Below are positions 23,727-37,599 of a stretch of DNA of 64,000 bases, piece by piece. Each line of letters begins with the position of its first letter. The first letter of the stretch is position 1. This DNA is from Cladopsammia gracilis (Eukaryota; Cnidaria; Anthozoa; Scleractinia; Dendrophylliidae): positions 1 to 64,000 of the forward strand of contig JAJGOT010000945.1 of NCBI GenBank assembly GCA_022457155.1. The letters are read 5' to 3'. Made by a program: the position numbers and the translations under genes. Below the pieces are notes generated by a model, which saw only the letters and a program-made list of their open reading frames with translations, was not told the DNA's origin and ran no database searches.

Positions 23727-23769
<43 letters not shown>
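23727..23769 (+). repeat. (TAA)n tail of LINE copy B
   Basis: About fourteen TAA units at the 3' end of the LINE, directly followed by satellite B (CTGTTTTCGCTTCC). The other copies have only a few ATA units plus an A-run here, so this tail expanded locally. Confidence 0.9.
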
Positions 23770-23770
<1 letters not shown>

Positions 23771-24337
23771 CTGTTTTCGCTTCCTGGCGATGATTTGAGG
23801 CCAGTACGACGATTTTGAGATCTGGAGTGCTCAAAAGTGGGATTTTGCCAAAACTTGCTCCGCACCGCCCGAAACGTACGTTTTGTGCAGTTTCGATAGA
23901 AATGCACTGTTTTCCCTTTTTGGCAATGATTTGAAGTCAGTACGACGATTTTGAAATGTGGTGTGCTGAAAAGTAAGATTTTGCCAAAACGTGCTCTGTA
24001 CGGCCCCAAACGTGCGTTTTGTGCACTTTTTATAGATATCGCACTGTTTTCCAGAGTTGGCGATCATTTGAGTCCAGCAGGATGATTTTCAGATCTGGTG
24101 TGCTAAAAAGTGAGATTTTTTCTAAAACGTGCTCCGCCCGGCCCCAAACTTTTCATTTTGTGCACTTTTCATATATAGAAATGCACTTTTTTCGCTTTTT
24201 GGCGATGATTTGAGGCCAGTACGACGATTTTGAGATCCGGTGTGCTCAAATGTGAGATTTTGCGAAAACTTGCTCCGCACGGCCCTAAACGTGCGTTTTA
24301 TGCAGTTTTCATACAAATGCACTGTTTTCGCTTTTTG
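23770..24337 (+). repeat. Satellite B array (136-bp monomer)
   Basis: About four diverged monomers between LINE copies B and C. They include atypical variants such as CTGTTTTCCAGAGTTGGCG. Confidence 0.88.
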
Positions 24338-24635
24338 AAGACAGCTTGTGAAGAAAATATAATCATTGGAAGTGATTTTAAACTGTCCTCTTGACTCTAA
24401 GCTGGATAAGAAAGGTGGCGTTATGGTACCCAGAAAAATGGTTATAGACAATATTGAATGTTTCCAAAATGAATTGGGCCTTGTTGACGTTTGGAGAATT
24501 AAAAATCCGCAATCTAGAAGTTACACTTGGAGCCAAAAATCTCCACCAATTTTCTGTCGTTTAGATTACTGGCTGATATCAAACAACTTACAGGATTTTG
24601 TAAATACAACCGATCATTCCAGCTATAAAAACTGA
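24338..24635 (+). pseudogene. LINE endonuclease C-terminal fragment, copy C
   Basis: As in copy A, with one extra A (GATTTTAAACTG) that breaks the frame at the D-F-N block. The remaining frame runs through SYTWSQ and RLDYWLIS to the stop after SSYKN. Confidence 0.75.
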
Positions 24636-24798
24636 TCATGCAGCAATTGAGTTGAATTGAACCGACTCCAATCAAAACTTAAAGGGGCCCGGCTTCTGGA
24701 AAATGAACGTCTCTTTTCTTGAAGATCCAAATTATCTGGAAGAATTAAAACCGAACTCTCATTGAAAATTGGACGCCAATCTCTCTTATTAACGTGGA

Positions 24799-25725
24799 TG
24801 CAAAATAATTGCAAACGTTATTGCTTTAAGATTAAAGAAAGTTTTACCGAATATCATACATCATAAGCAAACAGGTTATGTTGAAGATCGCTATATTGGT
24901 GAGACTATTCGATCAATTTTCGATATAATGGAATTTACAGACAGCAAGAATATTCCAGGTATCTTGATTTTCATTGACTTTAAAAAAGCTTTCGACTCTT
25001 TAGAATGGCATTATCTTTTCAGTTGCCTTGAGGCGTTTAATTTTGGCCCCAATTTTATAAATTGGGTCAAAATGTTTTATACAAATATTCAAAGCTGTGT
25101 AATGAATAATGGAATGACATCAGACTATTTTACTTTAGAACGTGGTGTGAGGCAGGGTGATCCCTTGTCCCCCTACCACTTTATCTTAGCTGTTGAAAGC
25201 TTGGCAATCTCCTTTCGTCAAAATGTTGATATCAAAGGAATTAAAATAGGAAATTATGAAGCCAAGCTATTGCAATACGCAGACGATACCACAGCAACCC
25301 TGTTTGATGACAATTCTGCAAAAACGCTATTTGAAGAACTAGAAGTATTTAAAAACTTCAGTGGGTTGGAGATAAATAGTTCTAAAACAGAAGGAATGTG
25401 GATTGGTTCGCTTAAAAGAAAAGACGAAAAAACGTTTGGTATTAAATGGCCAAGTGAACCCATTAAAGCTTTAGGAACCTTTTGTACATATGACCTATCA
25501 TTATTTTACGAAAAAAGCTTTCAAGAGAAGGTTGACAGCATAAAGCAGCTGACAAATATATGGTCATCTAGAGGACTGTCCATTTATGGTAAAGTAACTA
25601 TAATCAAATCATTACTTATTGCAAAACTAGTTTTTATATCTTCGGTTCTTTCACCTCCAAGTAAAATCATCAAACAAGTAAATAGTTTGATTTCTCCTTT
25701 TTATGGAATGCAAAGGATAAAGTAA
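24799..25725 (+). pseudogene. LINE reverse transcriptase, copy C
   Basis: All catalytic motifs are intact (FIDFKKAFDSLEW, RQGDPLSPYHF, QYADDTT). The frame ends at 25,725 by the same single-T loss as in copy A first unit, giving the shared aberrant end NSLISPFYGMQRIK. This ties copies A and C to one recent ancestor. Confidence 0.85.
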
Positions 25726-25769
25726 CAAGGCTCTCTTCAATAAACAGTTATGAAGACGGTGGCATTTAA

Positions 25770-26883
25770 ATGACAGATATTGAAAGCTTGGTCAAAGCTG
25801 TACGATTAGCTTGGCTAAAACGTATTTTCAGCGATAACGAAAGTACGTGGAAATTCTACTTGTTACATCTCCTACGTAATGTTGGTGGTCTTTTGCTTTT
25901 TAAATGTAATTATGCAATGGACGATCTTTCAGTTAACTCAGTTTTCTACAGAGAACTTTCAGACTGTTGCTTAGAATTTCGAAATCTCTTTTTAGCTAAT
26001 AAAGAACGGCTCTGTATAATTTGGAATAACAAAGATATAAGAATAGATGGAAAGCCAATTTTTTATAAATCTTATTATGACTCGGGGATACATATCATTA
26101 AAGATCTCTCGTTTAATCTCGACAATATAGAATCCTTTAAAGTAATTAATAACAAAGTTGAGAAAGCTAATTTTCTTACATGGACAGGTCTTAGGCGCGC
26201 AATTCCTTCTTTGAAAATAATAGAGTACACTACCTTTACAGATAATACTTATTTTATAAAGGGAAATGAGATTTTTGACATAGTGGAAAGGAAAACGAAA
26301 GACTATTATTCTTTAATAATATCAAATAAAGCACAATTACCTAGTTATGCAAAGAATTTAAAACATGATTTTGGCTTATCTGACGAAGACTTAAAAATTG
26401 CTTACAACCTTCCCCACTTAACAGCACAGGAGCCTTACGTTAAATCCTTTCAATATAAAGTTTTAAATTCAATACTTTACATCAATGCAAAACGTTTTAA
26501 AATTGGATATCTCCAGCATGACAAATGTACTTTCTGCAAAACTGAATAGGAAACATTGTCACTTTCTCCTTTACCGTCGACACTCACATGTTGTGGAAAA
26601 TGTTGAACAGTATTATTTAACAATAACAAAGGAATTTCACGGGTTGCGTTTACGAGAGGTTATAATTGGAATAACCATGTCAAAATGTCCCTTGTTAAAT
26701 TATCTGATATTAATTGGTAAATTGTATTTATGGGATTGCAGAAAGAAACAGGTACTTCCAAACATCGAAGGTTTCAAATTTAAAGTAAGAATTAAATACC
26801 AAGTTCAAAAATATATTTCCACTAAGAATAATGAACTAGAAACCTTTTATGAAAAATGGCCAAAAGACGTTTTTCCCCTTTAA
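25770..26883 (+). pseudogene. LINE ORF2 C-terminal region, copy C
   Basis: The longest uninterrupted C-terminal frame in the window (259 codons, 25,770-26,549). It runs from TDIESLVKAVRLAWLKRI to HDKCTFCKTE, where TAG replaces the CAG codon of copy B. The remaining residues to the natural end lie in a shifted frame at 26,485-26,883. Confidence 0.75.
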
Positions 26884-27158
26884 TTACGTTCGTGTGTATG
26901 TTTGTGTGTGTTTTTGTTTTATCTTAGGGTGTGTTCTGTAAATAACTGTCAATTTCTCTTTTATCAACATAATTAAGCATTAATACAAGCCTCATTCAGC
27001 AATTGCGCGGCTGTGTTTGGCTGTAATGTATATAATCTGTGAAATCTTGACAATTGTAAGTATGTCTGTTATGGCAGTTGTTTAGAATGTAATTTTTTTC
27101 TTTATAAGTAGTTCTTGGTAATTAAAGTAAAAATATTATAACAATAATAATAAAAAAA

Positions 27159-28400
27159 CTGTTTTCGCTTTTTGGCGATGATTTGAGGCCAGTACGACGA
27201 TTTTGAGATTCTGGTGTGCTCAAAAGTGAGATTTTGCCAAAACTTGCTCCGCACGGCCCCAAACGTGCGTTTTGTGCACTTTTCATAGAAATGCACTGTT
27301 TTCGTTTTTTGGCGATGATTTGAGGCCAGTACGACGACTTTGAGATCTGATGTGCTCAAAAGTGAGATTTTGCCAAAACTTGCTCGGCACGGCCCCAAAC
27401 GTGCGTTTTGTGCATTTTTCATAGAAATGCACTGTTTTCTCTTTTTGGCGATGATATGAGGCCAGTACAACGATTTTGATATGATATGAGGCCAGTACAA
27501 CGATTTTGATTTCTGATGTGCTCAAAAGTGAGATTTTGCCAAAACTTGCTCCGCACGTCCAAAACGTGCGTTTTCTGCACTTTTCATAGAAATGCACTGT
27601 GTTCGCTTTTTGGCGATGATTTGAGGTCCGTACGACGACTTTGAGATCTGATGTGCTCAAAAGTGAGATTTTGCCAAAACTTGCTCCGCACGGCCCCAAA
27701 CGTACGTTTTGTGCAGTGTTCATAGAAATGCGCTCTTTTCGCTTTTTCGCGATGATTTGAGGGTAGTACGACGATTTTGAGATCTGGTGTGCTCAAAAGT
27801 GAGATTTTGCCAAACTTGCTCGGCACGGCCCCAAACGTGCGTTTTGTGCATTTTTCATAGAAATGCACTGTTTTCTCTTTTTGGCGATGATATGAGGCCA
27901 GTACAACGATTTTGAGATTGATGTGCTCAAAAGTGAGATTTTACCAAAACTTGCAACACACGGCCCGAAACGTACGTTTTGTGCAGTTTTCATAGAAATG
28001 CACTGTTTTCGCTTTTTGGCGATGATTTGAGGTCAATTTTGAGATCCGGTGAGCTCAAAAGTGAGATTTGGCCAAAACTTGCAAGCACGGCCTCAAATGT
28101 GCGTTTTGTGCACTTTTCATAGAGATGAACTGTTTTCGCTTTTTGGCGATGATTTGAGGCCAGTACGACGATTGAGATCTGGTCTGCTCAAAAGTGAGAT
28201 TTTGCTGAGACGTGCTCCACGCGGCCCCAAACGTACATTTTGTACACTTTTCATAGAAATGCACTGTTTTCGCTTTCTGGCGATGATTTGAGGCCAGTAC
28301 GACGATTTTGAGATCGGTGTGCTCAAAAGTGAGATTTTGCCAAAACTTGCTAGCACGGCGCCAAACGTGCGTTGTGTGCACTTTTCATAGAAATGCACTG
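27159..28400 (+). repeat. Satellite B array (136-bp monomer)
   Basis: About nine monomers, closely matching the array at 8,398-9,940 in subtype order, including the duplicated GATATGAGGCCAGTACAACG piece near 27,480. It is two or so monomers shorter. Confidence 0.9.
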
Positions 28401-28779
28401 GAATCATTGGAGGTGATTTTAACAGTCCTCTCGACCCTAAGCTGGATAAGAAAGGTGACGTTATTATACCTAGAAAAATGGTTATAGACAATATTGAATG
28501 TTTACAAAATGAATGGACCTTGTCGACGTTTGGAGAATTAAAACTCCACAATCTAGAAGTTACACTTGGAACCAAAAATCTCCACCAATTTTCTGTCGTT
28601 TAGATTACTGGGTTGAAAGGGGCCCGGCTTCTGGAAAGTGAACGTCTCTCTTCTTGAAGATCCGAATTATCTGAAAGAATTAAAACAAAATATTCCAAAT
28701 TGGAGAACAACAGGAAGCGAGAATTTATCAGACAAAAGGTGCATCTGGGATTGGATTAAGTATAATATTCGGAACCATG
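28401..28779 (+). pseudogene. LINE endonuclease and linker fragment between satellites B and A
   Basis: Same 5' breakpoint (GAATCATTGGAGGTGA) as 9,941-10,174, but extending about 150 bp further into the linker region (through CATCTGGGATTGGATTAAG). It ends abruptly in satellite A at 28,780. Several small deletions disrupt the frame. Confidence 0.75.
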
Positions 28780-31700
28780 CATACTCTTCGTAAATGCATA
28801 CCAATGACACTGTTTCGCCGAAATGGCAAAATGTCGCTTAGCTTATTTCCACGTTATATCGCCAAATGGCACAAAATATACAACTTGGTTGGAAAAAAAT
28901 AACTCAAAGTACAAAACAAAAGAAGTGGTTTATTGCTAAATCGCAGGATTGCAAGGATTGAAGTGGATTACAGTTTAGCTGAAAATCAAGGTTTTCTTTG
29001 TTTGCTGGAAAGGCAGTGTCAATCGTGACATTTATCTGAAACCAGAAAGCGTACGTTATAACGGCTCAGTCTATTTTGAGCTGCTTTACTTCATTCCATT
29101 TGCTTAGGCAATCTTTTAAACGATAGAAAGCTAAACGGTTTGCATGTCATAACTTATGAGTAAATTGTTGGCTCCCAGAAGAAAAATTACGGAGCCTCTT
29201 CGTCCATGTTTCGTTAATTTTCGGTTTTAGCCTCGCACTTCGTGAATACTCTTCGTGAATGCATACTAATGACACTGTTCCGCCGAAATGGCAATTTGTG
29301 GCTTAGCTTATTTCCACTTTACATCGCCAAATGGCACAAAATATACAACTTGGTTGGATAAAAAGATCCTATGGTACAAAATAAAAGTAGTAGTTTGGAG
29401 ATAAAGCGCAGGATTGCAAGGATTCAAGAGGATTACAGTTTAGCTCTAAATGAAAGTTGAATTTGTTTGCTGTAGAGGCGGTAACAACGTCGCACTTATC
29501 TGAAACCAAAATGCGTTTGTTATAACGGCTCTGTCTATATTAAGCTGCTTCACTTTGTTGCATTTGCTTAGTTAATGTTTGTAAGATGTAAAAAAATAAT
29601 CGTGTGTCTGTCATAACTTATGAGTCATTTGTTGGCTCCTAGGAGAAATATTACTGAGACTCTTCGTCAATATTTCGGGCATTTTCGGTGCCTGAAATAT
29701 AACGGCTCAGTTTGTTTTGAGCTTCTTTACTTCGTTGCATTTGCTAAGTTAATGTTTGTAAGGTGGAAAAATAAATTGTTTGTTTGTCATAACTTATGAG
29801 TCATTTGTTGGCTCCTAGGAGAAAAATTACGGAGCCTCTTCGTCAATATTTCGGGCATTTTCGGTTTTAGCCATCGCACTTCGTGAATACTCTTCGTAAA
29901 TGCATACTAATGACACTGTTCCGCCGAAATGGCAATTTGTGGCTTAGCTTATTTCCACTTTACATCGCCAAATGGCACAAAATGTACAACTTAGTTGGGT
30001 AAAAATATTCCATAGTACAAAACAAACGTAGTCTTTTAGAGTTAAAGCGCAGGATTGCAAGGATTGAAGTGGATTACAGTTTTGCTGGTAATCAAAGTTG
30101 CCTTTGTTTGCTGGAGAGGCAGTGTCAATCGTGACATTTATCTGAAACCAAAATGCGTGCGTTTTAACGGCTCAGTCTATATTTAGCTGCTTTACTTCAT
30201 TCGATTTGCTAAGTTAATGTTTGTAAGATGGAAAAATAAATTGTTTGTTTGTCATAACTTAACAGTCATTTGTTGGATCCTACGAGAGCAATTACGGAGC
30301 CCTTTCGTCGACATTTCGCGCATTTTCGGTTTTAGCCATCGCACTTAGTGAATACTCTTCGTAAATGCATACTAATGACACTGTTTCGCCGAAATGGCAA
30401 AATGTCGCTTAGCTTATTTCCACGTTATATCGCCAAATGGCACAAAATATACAACTTGGTTGGATAAAAATATCTCAAAGTACAAAACAAAAGAAGTGGT
30501 TTATTGCTAAACCGCAGGATTGCAAGGATTGAAGTGGATTACAGTTTAGCTGGAAATCAAGGTTTTCTTTGTTTGCTGGAGAGGCAGTGTCAATCGTGAA
30601 ATTTATCTGAAACCAGAATGCGTGCGTTATAACGGCTCAGTCTATTTTGAGCTGCTTTACTTCATTCCATTTGCTTAGTCAATGTTTTGTAAGATAGAGA
30701 GCTAAACGGTTTCCATGTCATAACTTATGAGTAAATTGTTGGCTCCCAGTAGAAAAATTACGGAGCCTCTTCGTCCATGTTTCGTTAACTTTCGGTCTTA
30801 GCCTCGCACTTCGTGAATACTCTTCGTGAATGCATACTAATGACACTGTTCCGCCGAAATGGCAATTTGTGGCTTAGCTTATTTCCACTTTACATCGCCA
30901 AATGGCACAAAATATACAACTTGGTTGGATAAAAATATTCCATAGTACAAAATAAAAGTAGTCTTTTAGAGATAAAGCGCAGGATTGCAAGGATTGAAGT
31001 GGATTACAGTTTTGCTGGAAATCAAAGTTGCCTTTGTTTGCTGTAGAGGCAGAGTCAATCGTCGCATTTATCTGAAACCAAAATGCGTCCGTTATAACGG
31101 CTCAGTTTGTTTTCAGCTTCTTTACTTCGTTGCATTTGTTAAGTTAATGTTTGTAAGGTGGAAAAATAAATTGTTTGTTTGTCATAACTTATGAGTCATT
31201 TGTTGGCTCCTAGGAGAAAAATCACGGAGCGTCTTCGTCAATATTTCGGGCATTTTCGGTTTAAGCCATCGCACCTCGTGAATACTCTTCGTAAATGCAT
31301 ACTAATGACACTGTTCCGCCGAAATGGCAAAATGTCGCTTAACTTATTTCCACCTTATATCGACAAATGCCACAAAATATACCACTTAGTTGGATAAAAA
31401 GATCCTATAGTACAAAACAAAAGTAGTCTTTTAGAGATAAAGCACAGGATTGCAAGGATTGAAGTGGATTACAGTTTAACTTGATATCAAAGTTGCCTTT
31501 GTTTGTAGGAGAGGCATTGTCAATCGTGACATTTATCTGAAACCAGAATGCGTACGTTATAACGGCTCAGTCTATTTTGAGCCGCCTTACTTCGTTGCAT
31601 TTGCTTAGCTAATTTTTGTAAGATGAAAAAATAAATTGTTTGTTTGTCATAACTTCTGAGACATTTGTTGGCTCCTAGGGGAAACATTGCGGAGCCTCTT

Positions 31701-32175
31701 CGTCAATATTTCGGGCATTTTCGGTTTTAGCCGTCGCACTTCGTGAATAGTCTTCGTAAATGCATACTGATGAGATTGTCCCACCGAAATGGCAAAATGT
31801 CGCTAAGCTTATTTTCACGTTATATCACCAAATGGCACAAAATATACAACTTAGTTGGATAAAAAGATCCTATAGTATAAAATAAAAATAGAAGTTTGGA
31901 GACAAAGCGCAGGATTGCAGGGATTGAAGTGGATTTGAGTTTAGCTGGAAACCAAAGTTGCCTTCGCTTGCTGGAGAGGCAGTGTCAATCGTGACATTTA
32001 TCTCAAACCAAAATGCGTGCGTTGTAACGGCTCAGTCTATTTTGAGCTGCTTTACTTCGTTCCATTTGCTTAGACAAGGTTTATAACGTAGAAAACTAAA
32101 TTGTTTGTTTGTCATAACTTAAGAGATATTTGTTGGCTCCTATGAGAAAAATTACGGAGCCTCTTCGTCAATATT

Positions 32176-32357
32176 AATTAGTTGTACATATTAAATTAAA
32201 CATAATTTAAATTTTTGTTTGTCTTCATATTAAATTGTAATGTTTTTTATGTATTATTTAATATTTTCAATATTATTGTAGTTTATACCAGATGAAGAGC
32301 CACCTTTGTGGAAACGCTGATATTAAACCATTATTTTATTTATTGATTTATTTATTT
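32176..32357 (+). mobile_element. 182-bp AT-rich insertion in satellite A
   Basis: Third plus-strand copy of the tailed insertion, at the same monomer position as those at 10.6 and 15.4 kb. Confidence 0.6.
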
Positions 32358-35300
32358 CGGGCATTTTCGGTTTTAGCCATCGCACTTCGTGAATACTCTT
32401 CGTAAATGCATACTAATGACACTGTTCCGCCGAAGTGGCAAATTGTTGCGTAACTTATTTCCACGTTATATCGACAAATGACACAAAATGTACAATTTAG
32501 TTGGATAAAAAGATCCTATAGTACAAAACAAATGTAGTCTTTTAGAGATAAAGCGTAGGATTGAAAAGATTGAAGTGGATTACAGTTTAGCTTGATATCA
32601 AAGTTGCCTTTGATTGCAGGAGAGGCATTGTCAATCGTGACATTTATCTGAAAGTAAAATGCGTGCGTTTTAACGGCTCCGTCTATTTAGGGCCGCTTAA
32701 CTTTGTTGCATTTGCTTAGCTAATGTTTGTAAGATGGAAAAATCAATTGTTTGTTTGTTATCACTTATGAGAAATTTGTTCGCTCGTAGGAGAAAAATTA
32801 CGGAGCCTCTTCGTAAATATTTCGGGAATTTTCGGTTTTAGCCATCGCACTTCGTGAATAGTCTTCGTAAATGCATACTGATGAGATTGTCCGACCGAAA
32901 TGGCAAAATGTCGCTATGGTTATTTCCATGTTATATCGCCAAATGGCACAAAATATACATCTTACTTGGATAAAAAGATCCTATAATACAAAACAAATGT
33001 AGTCTTTTAGAGATAAAGCGCAGGATTGCAAGGATTGAAGTGGATTACAGTTTTGCTGGAAATCAAAGTTGCCTTTGTTTGCTGTAGAGGCAGTGTCAAT
33101 CGTCGCATTTATCTTAAACCAAAATGCGTGCGTTATAACGGCTCAGTTTATTTTGACTTTCTTTACTTCGTTGCATTTGCTAAGTTAATGTTTGTAAGGT
33201 GGAAAAATAAATTGTTTGTTTGTCATAACTTATGAGTCATTTGTTGGCTCCTAGGAGAAAAATCACGGAGCGTCTTCGTCAATATTTCGGGCATTTTCGG
33301 TTTAAGCCATCGCACCTCGTGAATACTCTTCGTAAATGCATACTAATGACACTGTTCCGCCGAAATGGCAAAATGTCGCTTAACTTATTTCCACCTTATA
33401 TCGACAAATGCCACAAAATATACCACTTAGTTGGATAAAAAGATCCTATAGTACAAAACAAATGTAGTCTTTTAGAGATAAAGCGCAGGATTGCAAGGAT
33501 TGAAGTGGATTACAGTTTACATGGAAATCAAAGTTGCCTTTGTTGGCTGGAGAGGCAGTGTTATCTGAAACCAAAATGCGTGCGTTTTAACGGCTCAGTC
33601 TATATTTAGCTGCTTTACTTCATTCGATTTGCTAAGTTAATGTTTGTAAGGTGGAAAAATAAATTGTTTGTTTGTCATAACTTAACAGTCATTTGTTGGC
33701 TCCTAGGAGAACAATTACGGAGCAACTTCGTCAACATTTCGGGCATTTTCGGTTTTAGCCATCGCACTTCGTGAATACTCTTCGTAAATGGATACTAATG
33801 ACACTGTTTCGCCGAAATGGCAAAATGTCGCTTAGCTTATTTCCACGTTATATCGCCAAATGGCACAAAATATACAACTTGGTTGGATAAAAATATCTCA
33901 AAGTACAAAACAAAAGAAGTGGTTTATTGCTAAATCGCAGGATTGCAAGGATTGAAGTGGATTACAGTTTAGCTGGAAATCAAGGTTTTCTTTGTTTGCT
34001 GGAGAGGCAGTGTCAATCGTGAAATTTATCTGAAACCAGAATGCGTGCGTTATAACGGCTCAGTCTATTTTGAGCTGCTTTACTTCATTCCATTTGCTTA
34101 GTCAATGTTTTGTAAGATAGAGAGCTAAACGGTTTCCATGTCATAACTTATGAGTAAATTGTTGGCTCCCAGTAGAAAAATTACGGAGCCTCTTCGTCCA
34201 TGTTTCGTTAACTTTCGGTCTTAGCCTCGCACTTCGTGAATACTCTTCGTGAATGCATACTAATGACACTGTTCCGCCGAAATGGCAATTTGTGGCTTAG
34301 CTTATTTCCACTTTACATCGCCAAATGGCACAAAATATACAACTTTGTTGGATAAAAAGGTCCTATAGTACAAAATAAAAATAGAAGATTAGAGATAAAG
34401 CGCAGGATTGCAAGGATTGAAGTGGATTACAGTTTTGCTGGAAATCAAAGTTGCCTTTGTTTGCTGTAGAGGCAGAGTCAATCGTCGCATTTATCTGAAA
34501 CCAAAATGCGTGCGTTATAACGGCTCAGTCTATTTGGAACTGCTTTACTTCGTTCCATTTGCTTAGTCAATGTTTGTAAGATAAAAAGCTAAAAGGTTTG
34601 CTTGTCATAACTTATGGGTCATTTGTTGCTCCTTTGCGAAAAATTACGAAGCCCCTTCGGCAATTTTTCATTAATTTTCGGTTTTAGCCTCGCACTTCGT
34701 GAATACTCTTCGTAAATGCATATTGATGACAATGTCCCGCCGAAATGACGAAATGTCGCTTAGCTTATTTCCACTTTATATCGCCAAATGGCACAAAATA
34801 TACAACTTAGTTGGATAAAAAGATCCTATGGTACAAAATAAAAGTAGTAGTTTGGAGATAAAGCGCAGGATTGCAAGGATTCAAGAGGATTACAGTTTAG
34901 CTTTAAATGAAAGTTGAATTTGTTTGCTGTAGAGGCGGTAACAACGTCGCACTTATCTGAAACCAAAATGCGTTTGTTATAACGGCTCTGTCTATATTAA
35001 GCTGCTTCACTTTGTTGCATTTGCTTAGTTAATGTTTGTAAGATGTAAAAAAATAATTGTGTATCTGTCATAACTTATGAGTCATTTCTTGGCTCCTAGG
35101 AGATATAGTACGGAGCCTCTTCGTCAATATTTCGGGCATTTTCGGTGCCCGAAATATAACGGCTCAGTTTCTTTTGAGCTTCTTTACTTCGTTGCATTTG
35201 CTAAGTTAATGTTTGTAAGGTGGAAAAATAAATTGTTTGTTTGTCATAACTTATGAGTCATTTGTTGGCTCCTAGGAGAAAAATTACGGAGCCTCTTCGT

Positions 35301-37594
35301 CAATATTTCGGGCATTTTCGGTTTTAGCCATCGCACTTCGTGAATACTCTTCGTAAATGCATACTAATGACACTGTTCCGCCGAAATGGCAATTTGTGGC
35401 TTAGCTTATTTCCACTTTACATCGCCAAATGGCACAAAATATACAATTTAATTGGATAAAAATATTCCATAGTACAAAATAAAAGTAGTCTTTTAGAGAT
35501 AAAGCACAGGATTGCAAGGATTGAAGTGGATTACAGTTTTGCTGGAAATCAAAGTTGCCTTTGTTTGCTGTAGAGGCAGAGTCAATCGTCGCATTTATCT
35601 GAAACCAAAATGCGTGCGTTATAACGGCTCAGTTTGTTTTCAGCTTCTTTACTTCGTTGCATTTGTTAAGTTAATGTTTGTAAGGTGGAAAAATAAATTG
35701 TTTGTTTGTCATAACTTATGAGTCATTTGTTGGCTCCTAGGAGAAAAATCACGGAGCGTCTTCGTCAATATTTCGGGCATTTTCGGTTTAAGCCATCGCA
35801 CCTCGTGAATACTCTTCGTAAATGCATACTAATGACACTGTTCCGCCGAAATGGCAAAATGTCGCTTAACTTATTTCCACCTTATATCGACAAATGCCAC
35901 AAAATATACAACTTCGTTGGATAAAAAGGTCCTATAGTACAAAATAAAAATAGAAGATTAGAGATAAAGGGCAGGATTGCAAGGATTGAAGTGGATTACA
36001 GTTTAGATGGAAATCAAAGTTGCCTTGTTTGCTGGAGAGGCAGTGTTAATCAGGACATTTATCTGAAACCAGAATGCGTACGTTATAACGGCTCAGTCTA
36101 TTTGGAGCTGCTTTACTTCGTTCCATTTGCTTAGTCAATATTTGTAAGATAAAAAGCTAAAAGGTTTGCTTGTCATAACTTATGGGTCATTTGTTGGCTC
36201 CTTGGCGAAAAATTACGGAGCCTCTTCGGCAATTTTTCGTTAATTTTTCGGTTTTAGCCTCGCACTTCGTGAATACTCTTCGTAAATGCATATTCATGAC
36301 AATGTCCCGCAGAAATGGCAAAATGTCGCTTAGCTTATTTCCACTATATATCGCCAAATGGCACAAAATATACAACTTTGTTGGATAAAAAGATCCTATG
36401 GTACAAAATAAAAGTAGTAGTTTGGAGATAAAGCGCAGGATTGCAAGGATTCAAGAGGATTACAGTTTAGCTTGAAATGAAAGTTGAATTTGTTTGCTGT
36501 AGAGGCAGTGTCTACGTCGCTCTTATCTGAAACCAAAATGCGTTTGTTTTAGCGGCTCTGTCTTTTTTAGCTGCTTTACTTCGTTGTATTTGGTACGTTC
36601 ATGTTTGTAAGATGTAAAAAATAAATTGTTTGTCATAACTTATGAGTCATTTGTTGGCTCCTTGGAGAAAAATTACGGAGCCTCTTCGTCAATATTTCAG
36701 GCATTTTCGGTTTTAGCCATCGCACTTAATGAATAGTCTTCGTAAATGCATACTGATGAGATTGTCCCACCGAAATGGCAAAATGTCGCTAAGCTTATTT
36801 CAACGTTATATCGCCAAATGGCACAAAATATACAAATTAGTTGGATAAAAAGATCCTATAGTACAAAATAGAAGTAGTAGTTGGAGATAAAGCGCAAGAT
36901 TGCAAGGATTCAAGAGGATTACAGTTTAGCTTAAAATGAAAGTTGCCTTTGTTTGCAGGAGAGGCAGTGTCAATCGTGACATTTATCTGAAACCAGAATG
37001 CGTACGTTATAACGGCTCAGTCTATTTTGTGCTGCTTTACATCGTTCCATTTGCTTAGTCAATGTTTGTAAGATAGAAAGCTAAAAGGTTTGCTTGTCAT
37101 AACTTATGAGTCATTTGTTGGCTCCTAGGAGTAAAATTACGGAGCCATTTGGGCCATTTTTCGGGAAATTTCGGTTTTAGCCTCGCACTTCGTGAATACT
37201 TTTCGTAAATGCATAGTAATGACGCTATCCCGCCGCAATGGCAAAGTGTCGCTTAACTTATTTCCAAGTTATATCGCAAAATGGCAAAAAATATACAACT
37301 TTGTTGGATAAAAAGATCGTATAGTAAAAAATAAAAATAGAATATTAGAGATAAAGGGCAGGATTGTAAGGATTGAAGTGGATTACAGTTTAGATGGAAA
37401 TCAAAGTTGCCTTTGTTTGCTGGAGAGGCAGTGTCAATCAGGACATTTATCTGAAACCAGAATGCGTACGTTATAACGGCTCAGTCTATTTGGAGCTGCT
37501 TTACTTCGTTCCATTTGCTAAGTTAATGTTTGTAAGATGGAAAAATAAATTGTTTGTTTGTCATAACTTCTGAGACATTTGTTGGCCTCTTGGG

Positions 37595-37599
37595 GAAAC
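37595..37599. repeat. Target-site duplication of BEL/Pao element (left)
   Basis: GAAAC immediately before the left LTR, matched by GAAAC at 43,778-43,782 immediately after the right LTR. Confidence 0.9.

Larger units (their letters stand above)
20247..23769 (+). mobile_element. LINE copy B, L1/Tx1-like, 5' truncated
   Basis: This runs from the endonuclease C-terminal part to a (TAA)n tail and is the least deleted copy, together with copy D. It contains, in order, an endonuclease fragment, a linker region with a coiled-coil-like Lys/Glu segment, the fingers and palm of the reverse transcriptase, the thumb, and a C-terminal Cys/His motif. Frameshifts and stops break it into at least six frames. 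The 5' breakpoint (TTTTTGAAGAC) is the same as in copies A, C and D. Confidence 0.88.
24338..27158 (+). mobile_element. LINE copy C, 5' truncated and internally deleted
   Basis: Same 5' breakpoint as copy A and the same internal deletion joining GAAGAATTAAAA to CCGAACTCTCATTGAA, but without the extra second unit of copy A. It is flanked on the left by CTGTTTTCGCTTTTTG and on the right by the same 16 bases after the A-rich tail. That matches a target-site duplication within a satellite B monomer. Confidence 0.87.
28780..37599 (+). repeat. Satellite A array (about 465-bp monomer), plus orientation
   Basis: About nineteen monomers, some truncated (for example the short junctions near 29,690 and 35,150 where GGTGCC meets a later part of the unit). 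A block of monomers with the same subtype order as 13-16 kb recurs, including the tailed 182-bp insertion. No gene is seen over these 8.8 kb. Confidence 0.9.

Noticed and set aside
23727..23769. (TAA)n as an independent microsatellite locus
   Set aside because: It is the 3' tail of LINE copy B, equivalent to the shorter A/ATA tails of the other copies.
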